DNA from: Bacteroidota bacterium
GTDB taxonomy: Bacteria > Bacteroidota > Bacteroidia > Chitinophagales > Chitinophagaceae
Direction of reading: 5' to 3'
NCBI GenBank assembly: GCA_016868855.1
Contig: VGFP01000001.1
Coordinates: 248,001 to 312,000, forward strand
DNA length: 64,000 nt
The notes under the pieces were generated by a model. That model had not been told where the DNA came from and did no database searches. It saw only the letters and a program-made list of their open reading frames with translations. Numbering within the stretch: position 1 is the first letter of the stretch; each line of letters opens with the position of its first letter. Both the position numbers and the translations under genes were made by a program. Shown here piece after piece: positions 33,357-41,060 of this stretch.

Positions 33357-34670
33357 TTAATCTTTTGAAAGATACTTAGAGTAGGTTTCCAGACACCTTT
33401 TTCTTGCAAATTCATGTTGCACCATGGGTTGAGGATATTCCAATGAATCAAATTCCGGTACCCACTGACGAATGTATTTACCTTCTTTGTCGAATTTTTC
33501 TGTTTGTAAATAGGGATTGAAAACCCTGAAATAAGGGGCTGCATCGCATCCAGATCCTGCTGCCCATTGCCAACCACCATTGTTGGCTGCAAAATCATGG
33601 TCGAGCAATTTTGCAGCAAACCATGACTCACCCCATCTCCAGTCAATCAGTAAATGCTTGGTGAGAAAGCTTGCAACAATCATTCTTACGCGGTTGTGCA
33701 TGAAACCAGTCTGACTCAATTCTCTCATCCCCGCATCTACAATGGGATAACCAGTTTGTCCGTTGCACCATTTCTCAAATTCATCCTCATTGTTTCTCCA
33801 TCTGATATTGTCGTATTCCTTTTTAAATGAGTGTCCCTCCGATATGTGTGGAAAGTTGGATAAAATGGATTGATAAAAATCCCTCCATATCAATTCATTC
33901 AAATAAGTTTCATTGAGTTTTGATGCAGTAACAGCCAACTCTCTGATGCTGATGGTCCCGAAACGCAGATGCACACCCAATTTGGAAGTCCCGTTGATGG
34001 CCGGAAAATCTCTTTGCTGGGAATATTTCTTGATGATATCGTTTGGAAAATTATTGGAGGGGAATTGAAAAGGTTTTTCTTTAAATCCTATGGATGAGAG
34101 AGAAGGGAAATCACCTGGCACATATTTAAAAAATTGAGCAAAGTGTTTTTCAGAGGGAAAATGTTTGATGGGTTGATTGGATAAATTGAATTTCCACTTT
34201 CTTGAATAAGGGGTAAATACTGTGTAGGGGTTGCCGTCATCTTTTGCAACTTCCAGTTTTTCGAAAATTACCTGGTCTTTATAATCATGAAAACTTATGC
34301 CATTGGATTGCAAAAGTTCTGCAACCTGTTCATCTCTCTCCTTTCCATATTTTTCATAGTCCCGGTTGGTAAAAACCTGTTTGATTTTATGGCTTTTGAT
34401 CAACTTTTTGAATGCGTTGATAGGTTTGTCATGCAAAACAGTGAGGCCTGAGCCGTGCTTTCGCAATTCTTGATCGATTGATTGAAGTGATTGGTGGATA
34501 AATTGAACCCTCAGCTGATAAGGTTTCTCCAATCGATCCAAGATATTGTTATCAAATATAAAGATGGGAAGAACGTGCAAACCTGACTTCAGCGCATGGA
34601 AAAGTCCGTGGTTGTCATGCAACCTCAAATCCCGACGGAACCAAAAAACATTTACCTCTGGATGATTCAT
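33357..34670 (-). CDS. phr: deoxyribodipyrimidine photolyase (class I, cryptochrome family)
   Basis: 437 aa from the ATG at 34670; a TTG three codons earlier is in frame. The N-terminal antenna-binding domain begins VFWFRRDLRLHDNHGL. The C-terminal FAD domain has LNELIWRDFYQSIL, then GQTGYPIVDAGMREL, then TGFMHNRVRMIVASFL and FAANNGGWQWAAGSGCDAAPYFR, including the flavin-contacting Asn and Trp-rich electron path. It repairs UV-induced cyclobutane dimers with light. The gene lies just upstream of the LptF/G gene on the same strand. Confidence 0.95.
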   Translation of the reverse strand: MNHPEVNVFWFRRDLRLHDNHGLFHALKSGLHVLPIFIFDNNILDRLEKPYQLRVQFIHQSLQSIDQELRKHGSGLTVLHDKPINAFKKLIKSHKIKQVFTNRDYEKYGKERDEQVAELLQSNGISFHDYKDQVIFEKLEVAKDDGNPYTVFTPYSRKWKFNLSNQPIKHFPSEKHFAQFFKYVPGDFPSLSSIGFKEKPFQFPSNNFPNDIIKKYSQQRDFPAINGTSKLGVHLRFGTISIRELAVTASKLNETYLNELIWRDFYQSILSNFPHISEGHSFKKEYDNIRWRNNEDEFEKWCNGQTGYPIVDAGMRELSQTGFMHNRVRMIVASFLTKHLLIDWRWGESWFAAKLLDHDFAANNGGWQWAAGSGCDAAPYFRVFNPYLQTEKFDKEGKYIRQWVPEFDSLEYPQPMVQHEFARKRCLETYSKYLSKD

Positions 34671-34714
34671 GGAATCCAAAACAATTCCAACAGAAAATAG
34701 TTTAATCTGGAGTT

Positions 34715-34957
34715 TTAAGCCGGGCGGCTTTCAATGATGCCGGATTTTACAGCATACATGACCAGTCCGGCGAGAGACTTCGCTCCTGTCTTTACCTTGA
34801 GTTTGTCCCTTATGGCTTCTACAGTTCGCAGACTCAATTCAACTTCATCTGCGATTTCCTTGGTACTTTTCTCTTCACAGATGAGTCGCAAAACAGTAAT
34901 TTCCTTTTCAGAAAGCTTGGCATCTACCGGCAGATTTGCCTCCGCCTGACGCTTCAT
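34715..34957 (-). CDS. short LuxR-type HTH regulator, receiver domain missing
   Basis: 80 aa. Residues ~12-75 are a complete LuxR HTH: LSEKEITVLRLICEEKSTKE, then IADEVELSLRTVEAIRDKLK, then AKSLAGLVMYAVKSGII. In full-length relatives this follows a ~130-residue receiver domain, which is absent. The frame stays open about 48 codons further upstream, reading GQISVDQLILYSE...QSIFDGLRMKRQ, but without ATG, GTG or TTG and running into the mnmA promoter. So this is either a stand-alone DNA-binding protein or the tail of a truncated response regulator. Confidence 0.7.
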   Translation of the reverse strand: MKRQAEANLPVDAKLSEKEITVLRLICEEKSTKEIADEVELSLRTVEAIRDKLKVKTGAKSLAGLVMYAVKSGIIESRPA

Positions 34958-35097
34958 CCTGAGTCCATCAAAGATCGATTGATGGAAAGATTTGGACTGA
35001 AAAACACAGCGGGACTCGTTTTTTTCGCTGTAAAGAATGAGTTGATCGACTGAAATCTGTCCAGCATTCCCACCCTCCTTTTACCAGCGGCATTTCA

Positions 35098-35105
35098 TAA
35101 CTTTG
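35098..35105 (+). promoter_or_regulatory. -7 element TAACTTTG of mnmA
   Basis: Exact TAnnTTTG, 6 bases between it and the ATG at 35112. It overlaps the in-frame TTG at 35103, which is therefore not the start. A leaderless mRNA is likely. Confidence 0.55.
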
Positions 35106-35111
35106 CAGTGT

Positions 35112-36206
35112 ATGAGTAAAAAAGGAAAAGTACTGGTTGCAATGAGCGGTGGTATAGACAGTACAGTTGTAGCATTGATGCTGCACGAACAAGGATATGA
35201 AGTGATCGGGATTACCATGAAAACATGGGATTATGCCACTGCCGGTGGAAGTAAAAAAGAAACTGGATGTTGTAACCTGGATTCATTCAACGATGCGAGG
35301 GCTGCAGCTGTTCATCATGGATTTCCACATTATATCATTGATATCAGGGAAGAATTTGGGGATGCGGTTATTGAAAATTTCATAGAGGAATATATGGCGG
35401 GAAGAACCCCCAATCCTTGCGTGATGTGCAATACACATATCAAATGGAGGGCCCTGTTGAAAAGAGCCAACGCACTTGACTGTGAATTTATCGCTACAGG
35501 GCATTACGCCAATATCAGAGAAGAAAACAATCGCTTCATCATCAGCAAAGGGATCGACGAAACCAAAGACCAGAGTTATGTACTCTGGGGACTCCAACAG
35601 GACCTGCTATCCCGAACCATGCTTCCTCTGGGCAGCTACCGAAAAACTGCCATCAGACAAATGGCCATAGATTTTGGCTATCCAGAGTTGGCCAAAAAAA
35701 GCGAGAGCTATGAAATTTGTTTTGTACCCGACAATGATTACAGAGGATTTTTGAAAAGAAATGTGGAAGGAATCGATGAGAAACTTAAAGGCGGTCTATT
35801 CGTTGATAAACATGGAAAAATATTGGGCAAACACAGTGGTTACCCTTTTTATACCATTGGGCAGCGAAAAGGTCTGGAAATTACCCTGGGCAAACCTGCA
35901 TTTGTAACTGCCATTGATCCCCTTACCAATACTGTTGTTTTGGGTGATGAAGATGATCTACTGAAAAATGAAATGCAGGTTGGGCAGGTGAATATGATCA
36001 AATATGACCATATTGAAGATGGTAAAGAGTCAATCGTAAAAATCAGATACAAAGACTCAGGCAATCAGGCTACCCTTTTCAATGAGGGGAAAAATATCGG
36101 TGTTCATTTTTATGACAATGCCAAAGGCATCGCACCCGGACAATCAGCTGTTTTTTATGAAGGAAACGATGTGATCGGTGGTGGCATCATTCAAAGAGAA
36201 AAATAA
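35112..36206 (+). CDS. mnmA: tRNA-specific 2-thiouridylase
   Basis: 364 aa from the ATG at 35112 (MSKKGKVLVAM). The PP-loop SGGIDST sits at residues ~12-18. The catalytic cysteines are in NPCVMCN (about 101-107) and YEICFVPD (about 199-206). It activates U34 of tRNA-Lys, Glu and Gln with ATP and replaces O2 by sulfur. The C-terminal domains (GQRKGLEITLGKPAFV, then a beta-barrel) complete the usual length. It is followed after one base by the broken lipoprotein gene. Confidence 0.96.
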   Translation: MSKKGKVLVAMSGGIDSTVVALMLHEQGYEVIGITMKTWDYATAGGSKKETGCCNLDSFNDARAAAVHHGFPHYIIDIREEFGDAVIENFIEEYMAGRTPNPCVMCNTHIKWRALLKRANALDCEFIATGHYANIREENNRFIISKGIDETKDQSYVLWGLQQDLLSRTMLPLGSYRKTAIRQMAIDFGYPELAKKSESYEICFVPDNDYRGFLKRNVEGIDEKLKGGLFVDKHGKILGKHSGYPFYTIGQRKGLEITLGKPAFVTAIDPLTNTVVLGDEDDLLKNEMQVGQVNMIKYDHIEDGKESIVKIRYKDSGNQATLFNEGKNIGVHFYDNAKGIAPGQSAVFYEGNDVIGGGIIQREK

Positions 36207-36207
36207 G

Positions 36208-36969
36208 ATGAACTCATTTCGTTTCATCATATATGCATTGCTTGTTGCCATCAGCTTAGGTTGCAGCAAAACAACTGAAACAATTAGGAGCAATAGTATC
36301 CAATCCTACATGCCGCTTGAAATTTGAAAATTCATTGTTTACAATCTTGATTCAACTGTTTATACAAATCTGGGCAGTAAGAAAGAAGTCCGCAGCTACC
36401 AAATCAAAGACACCATTCAATCTTTCACAACCGATAACCTCGGCAGAAAAGTATACAGAATTTCCAGGTTGATGAGAAGTCAGATTGACAGCAACAATTG
36501 GCTCAATATATACACCTACAACGCCATCGCAGACAGTACCAGACTAGAAATCATTGAAGCCAATCAAAGATACCTGAAACTTATGGTGCCCATCAAAGAG
36601 GGCTTTTCCTGGAAAGGGAATACCTATATCAACACGATAAGCAATCCTGAACTACAATTTCTAAACAACTGGGAATACAGGTACATGGATGTACAAAAAA
36701 ACATCAGTATCAATAATATTGGCTTTTCCAATACAGTCAGCGTTTTACAGAGAAATGACACCATCAACAATCCCACCAATAAGAATGTCTTTTCTGAAAT
36801 TAATTATTCAAAGGAAGTTTTTGCTGAAAACATTGGACTGGTATTCAAAGAATTCAAACACCAGGTCTGGCAACCACCCAATGCGAATAACAACGATGGA
36901 TATTTTGAGGACAACAGCTACGGTATAAAAATGTCTATCTTGAGGCATAATTTTTCAATTGCAAAATGA
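36208..36969 (+). pseudogene. lipoprotein gene interrupted by in-frame TGA
   Basis: The ATG at 36208 begins a lipoprotein signal peptide (FIIYALLVAISLGC, Cys at 19). The same frame runs to a TAA at 36967-36969, broken only by TGA at 36325-36327 (codon 40, ...YMPLEI-stop-KFIVYNLDST). Reading quality is coding-like on both sides, and all 253 codons share one frame. A GGA or TGG codon changed at one base would restore a full protein of about 253 aa. Translation might also restart at the ATG at 36469. The function is not known. It overlaps the following subtilase start by 4 bases (ATGA). Confidence 0.75.
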
Positions 36970-38636
36970 AATATTTTGTTGTCGCTGCTTTGCTACTGCT
37001 CAGCTTTGATGCACAATCACAATATTCAAGGTATGTATTGGAGCTGACAGATAAAAAGGGCACCAAGCATACCCTATCAGCTCCGCAATCATTCTTGTCA
37101 CCAGAAAGCATTGATAGAAAAAAAAGATTCAATATTGCCATTGACAGTGCTGATATGCCTGTATCTGCGATATATGTTGACAGTATTTCCAAAATGGGGA
37201 ATCTACAAATTATTGGCAGTTCAAAATGGATGAATCTTTTGCTTATCCAAACAACAGATGCAGCGGCGATTCAAAAAATCAACACGCTTGGTTTCATAAA
37301 AAAACAGTCCCCAATTGCCAACAGCATCCCAAAACCCAATCAGATTGAAAAAGATCAAATTCTCACGTTGCCCAATCAATTCTACGCAACTGAAAAAACA
37401 AGTGAAAATTCGATCAACTATGGAAAGAGCCAGAGTCAAATTGCCATTCACAATGGAGCATATTTGCACGACAAAGGACTAAAGGGATCGGGTATTAAAA
37501 TTGCAGTTTTTGATGCGGGATTTTTCAAATACCTCAGCTATGATGCATTTGATAGCTTACGCAGAAGAGAAAAAATAAAGTATACATGGGATTTTGTGAG
37601 CAATCACAGATTTGTAGATGAAGACGATGCACACGGGATGAGCTGCCTCTCCATCATGGCAGCAAATTTACCTGGTAGATTTGTAGGAAGTTCTCCAGAT
37701 GCAGAATATTATCTATTCAGGACTGAAAACGCAAGATCAGAATACCCAATAGAAGAGGTCAACTGGTTAATGGCAGCTGAAAGAGCAGACAGCATTGGTG
37801 TAGACATCATATCGTCATCACTGGGATATACCACTTTTGATGACAAGATTTTTGATCATTCCTACAGCGATTTGAACGGAACAGGAACCATCGTAAGCAA
37901 AGCCGCTTCCATGGCAGTTTCCAGGGGAATGATTGTCTGCAGCAGCGCTGGAAACGAAGGAGATGACCCTTGGAAATATATTTCAGCTCCTGCTGATGGG
38001 AAAAACGTGCTGGCAGTTGGCGCCATCAACACATCCAATCAAATTGCACCATTTTCCGGATTTGGTCCAAGTGCAGACGGAAGAACCAAACCAGATGTAG
38101 TTTCTGTTGGCTTCAATACTCAATTGATCGCATCAGATGGAAACATTGGACTTGGAAACGGAACATCTTTTTCTAATCCAAATATTGCGGGACTCATTGC
38201 CTGTCTCTGGCAAGGCTTTCCTGAATTCAACAATCTTGAAATCATTCAGGCGATTAAACAATCCTCCGATCAATACTTGAATCCAGATAACAGAAGAGGT
38301 TACGGAATACCCAATATGCAGCTTGCATATGAAGATTTGAGCAAACAACGAGATATCAGAAATGCAAAGAAAATATTGATTGAAAAAAATATAGTTGTGT
38401 ATCCAAATCCAATCAATGACCATTGCAAGATTGCATACAAAGCTTTACAAGATGGAAATTTTCAATGGAAACTGATCAACTTAAATGGACAATCCATCAG
38501 ATCTGATGAACAAAAAGTGAAATCAAATCAATATTATGTTTTTGATATAAAAAATTTATCAACCATTCCGAAAGGAACATATTTTCTCAGCTACATCAAT
38601 GGTGCCGAAAAAGGAATCATTAAAATTATAAAGTAA
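36966..38636 (+). CDS. subtilisin-like serine protease (S8) with type IX sorting domain
   Basis: 556 aa. Signal peptide MKYFVVAALLLLSFDAQSQ. The S8 catalytic domain shows Asp in AVFDAGF (about 181), His in DDAHGMSC (about 221), the oxyanion Asn in SSAGNEGD and Ser in GNGTSFSNPN (about 400). The C-terminal ~80 residues (VVYPNPINDHCKI, LINLNGQ, NLSTIPKGTYFLSY, GIIKIIK) form a Por-secretion-type sorting domain, so it should be exported through the T9SS and released or anchored on the surface. Its start overlaps the broken lipoprotein gene. Its end overlaps the convergent RsmB-like gene by 11 bases. Confidence 0.93.
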   Translation: MKYFVVAALLLLSFDAQSQYSRYVLELTDKKGTKHTLSAPQSFLSPESIDRKKRFNIAIDSADMPVSAIYVDSISKMGNLQIIGSSKWMNLLLIQTTDAAAIQKINTLGFIKKQSPIANSIPKPNQIEKDQILTLPNQFYATEKTSENSINYGKSQSQIAIHNGAYLHDKGLKGSGIKIAVFDAGFFKYLSYDAFDSLRRREKIKYTWDFVSNHRFVDEDDAHGMSCLSIMAANLPGRFVGSSPDAEYYLFRTENARSEYPIEEVNWLMAAERADSIGVDIISSSLGYTTFDDKIFDHSYSDLNGTGTIVSKAASMAVSRGMIVCSSAGNEGDDPWKYISAPADGKNVLAVGAINTSNQIAPFSGFGPSADGRTKPDVVSVGFNTQLIASDGNIGLGNGTSFSNPNIAGLIACLWQGFPEFNNLEIIQAIKQSSDQYLNPDNRRGYGIPNMQLAYEDLSKQRDIRNAKKILIEKNIVVYPNPINDHCKIAYKALQDGNFQWKLINLNGQSIRSDEQKVKSNQYYVFDIKNLSTIPKGTYFLSYINGAEKGIIKIIK

Positions 38637-39810
38637 TCAAGGCAGCAAAGAGTTGATCTCCCCTCTGCGGATAGCCTATAAAATATTGTTGCTTCAATAT
38701 GTTAACAGGATGCTTGGCTGCCAACACTTCTAGCACTGCTTCATTCTCTTTGGCAAAAACAGAACAGGTAATGTACAAGAGATACCCATGTTGATTGATA
38801 AAGGGCAATAAATTTTCAACAATTTTGACTTGTCGCTGATGATATAATTCTATTGTTGCCAGATCAAAGGATCGAAGCCATTCCGGACTCCTGCCCCATG
38901 TACCTGAACCAGTGCATGGCACATCTGCAATGATCAAATCAAGTCCATCAGATGGCAAATACTGCTTAGCAACTTGAACTGAAAGGGAGTTGCTCAGGTC
39001 AACACAAAACGCTTGCTGAATAGGCACCTTGGCCAATGCCATCCGTCTGGAGAGCTCCTCCAGGATATTCTCTCTGATATCTGAAACAAAATGATGCTTA
39101 AAATGAAAAGCATCTGCTGCCAGAATTGACTTTCCACCACTTCCTGCACAGGCATCCCAAACAGAATCAGCATTCAAAAGATAATCCTTGAGCAAACCGA
39201 TGGTTTTTTGAGAACTGATGTCCTGTACCACTACATCGCGGTCTACATCAAACCATTTTGTCAAATCAATCTGCTGTTCAAATCCAATAAGACCACCTTC
39301 TGAAAAATGAGGAACCTCCTGCATTGATAATTGCTTGGTTATGTGGGACTGCGTTTGATGGCGAATGTTGATATAAACGAGAGGTTTGATCAGATGACTG
39401 AAATTGAAAGCTGAAGCATCTATTGCGCCGGTTAGGTCACTGCGAAAAACAAAAATCTTAGATGCATCAAATGCAGGAAATGGCTTTTGAAGGAATGCTG
39501 ATTTCTCTTCTATAGCTGCATCAATACTGGTACACAGATTTGGATTTGTGATCTGTAAAAATCCATTGTCTGATGAATGGGTAAGATAAAATCCAATGAT
39601 GATTTGATCCTGTATGGGATATGATATTGCTGATTGTCCAATTCTAAAGTACCCAAAACATAGATCAGCAATATTTTTTCGGTCTTTTGATCCAAACTTT
39701 TTATGCTTTCGGAAATGATTTTTTAGAAAGACACTGAATGGTTCATTGAATTGATAAGCTTCAATGATGTCAATGGCTGATCGAAGGTATTGCTGATGAA
39801 AAACAGCCAT
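38626..39810 (-). CDS. RsmB/NOP-type RNA (cytosine-5) methyltransferase
   Basis: 394 aa. The C-terminal catalytic domain has motif I VWDACAGSGGKS, the proline-cysteine motif DVPCTGSGTWGR and the catalytic-cysteine region YITCSVFAKENE, with HGYLL before it. This is the pattern of rRNA m5C methyltransferases related to RsmB. The N-terminal ~150 residues lack a clear NusB-like region, and the exact rRNA position is unknown. It lies 21 bases downstream of odhB on the same strand. Confidence 0.9.
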   Translation of the reverse strand: MAVFHQQYLRSAIDIIEAYQFNEPFSVFLKNHFRKHKKFGSKDRKNIADLCFGYFRIGQSAISYPIQDQIIIGFYLTHSSDNGFLQITNPNLCTSIDAAIEEKSAFLQKPFPAFDASKIFVFRSDLTGAIDASAFNFSHLIKPLVYINIRHQTQSHITKQLSMQEVPHFSEGGLIGFEQQIDLTKWFDVDRDVVVQDISSQKTIGLLKDYLLNADSVWDACAGSGGKSILAADAFHFKHHFVSDIRENILEELSRRMALAKVPIQQAFCVDLSNSLSVQVAKQYLPSDGLDLIIADVPCTGSGTWGRSPEWLRSFDLATIELYHQRQVKIVENLLPFINQHGYLLYITCSVFAKENEAVLEVLAAKHPVNILKQQYFIGYPQRGDQLFAALITL

Positions 39811-39831
39811 GATCTGTATGTTTGAGGTGGA

Positions 39832-41031
39832 TTAAAGCTCCAACAATGATTTCACGGGGTCTTTTCCGAAAAGAAGTTGTTGAGGATTTTCAAGCAATTC
39901 CTTGATTCTTACTAAAAATCCAACACTCTCCTTTCCATCAATGATTCGGTGATCATAACTCAATGCCAGGTACATCATCGGCCGAGCAACTATTTGACCT
40001 TTGATGACAATGGGACGCTCTTCTATCTTATGCATGCCCACAATCGCAGATTGTGGAATATTGATGATCGGCGTACTCAAAAGTGAACCAAAAACACCTC
40101 CATTGGTAATGGTAAATGTTCCACCCTGCATTTCCTCCAACGTTAATTTATTTTCCCTCGCTTTTGTAGCAAGCTCAATTACCTTCTTCTCAATATCAGC
40201 CATGGAAAGACTTTCTGCATTTCTGATGACCGGCACAACGAGTCCCTTGGGAGCAGAAACAGCAATTGAAATGTCACAGTAGTCATGGTAAATCAATTCA
40301 TCGTTGCTGATATACGCATTTACTGCAGGAAATTCCTGAAGGGCATACGCAGCAGCTTTGGTGAAGAAACTCATGAATCCGAGGTTGACTCCATGCTTTT
40401 CTTTGAACTTGTCTTTGTGTTGCGCTCTGATGTCCATTACAAAACTCATGTCCACTTCGTTGAAAGTAGTGAGCATGGCTGTTGTGTTCTTGGCTTCCAC
40501 CAAACGCTTGGAAACAGTTTTTCTCAACTGTGTCATTTTCTCCTTGCGTTCGCTTCGACTGAATAATTCAACACCAGGCTTGCGTCCAGGATTAGAAAGA
40601 GCTTCCAATACATCCTGTTTCAAAATTTTTCCACCCGAACCAGAAGGAGCAATTCCTTTGGCATCAACCTTTTTATCTGCAATGATGGCAGCAGCTACAG
40701 GTGTAGCTTTTACATCTGCTTTGGATGCTGCTTCCACTTTTGGCGCAGCAGCAGCTTTTTCTTTTTTCTCGATAGGTGCAGCAGATTCGGGACGTTTGGC
40801 TTTTTCGTCAATTGAACAGACAACATCTCCAATTGCCAAAGTATCTCCTTCCTGAACCTTGATCTTCAATATTCCAGCCTGCTCTGCATTGATTTCAAAA
40901 GTTGCTTTTTCGCTCTCGATCTCTGCCAGCACTTCATCTCTCTCCACCCATTGTCCATCTTGTTTAAGCCATTTCGCGAGACTCACCTCGTTGATGGATT
41001 CACCTACAGTTGGCACTTTAATGTCTATCAT
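39832..41031 (-). CDS. odhB: 2-oxoglutarate dehydrogenase E2, dihydrolipoyl succinyltransferase
   Basis: 399 aa. The lipoyl domain (1-78) has the modified lysine in [11 protein letters not shown]. An Ala/Lys-rich linker follows, then a subunit-binding segment ending [12 protein letters not shown]. The catalytic domain has [16 protein letters not shown] (about 355-370, catalytic His and Asp). [15 protein letters not shown] is characteristic of succinyltransferases. It works with odhA, 29 bases upstream on the same strand, in the TCA cycle. The E3 lipoamide dehydrogenase is elsewhere. Confidence 0.95.
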   Translation of the reverse strand: MIDIKVPTVGESINEVSLAKWLKQDGQWVERDEVLAEIESEKATFEINAEQAGILKIKVQEGDTLAIGDVVCSIDEKAKRPESAAPIEKKEKAAAAPKVEAASKADVKATPVAAAIIADKKVDAKGIAPSGSGGKILKQDVLEALSNPGRKPGVELFSRSERKEKMTQLRKTVSKRLVEAKNTTAMLTTFNEVDMSFVMDIRAQHKDKFKEKHGVNLGFMSFFTKAAAYALQEFPAVNAYISNDELIYHDYCDISIAVSAPKGLVVPVIRNAESLSMADIEKKVIELATKARENKLTLEEMQGGTFTITNGGVFGSLLSTPIINIPQSAIVGMHKIEERPIVIKGQIVARPMMYLALSYDHRIIDGKESVGFLVRIKELLENPQQLLFGKDPVKSLLEL

Positions 41032-41060
41032 AATATTCAGTTAATTGGTAGTTATAGAAG

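Noticed and set aside
34968-35192. 74-aa minus-strand ORF upstream of the LuxR gene, considered as a receiver domain
   Set aside because: It is in another frame, overlaps mnmA and has no receiver motifs.
36320-36380. Selenocysteine at the in-frame TGA
   Set aside because: No convincing SECIS hairpin directly after the TGA, and the protein has no redox motif there.
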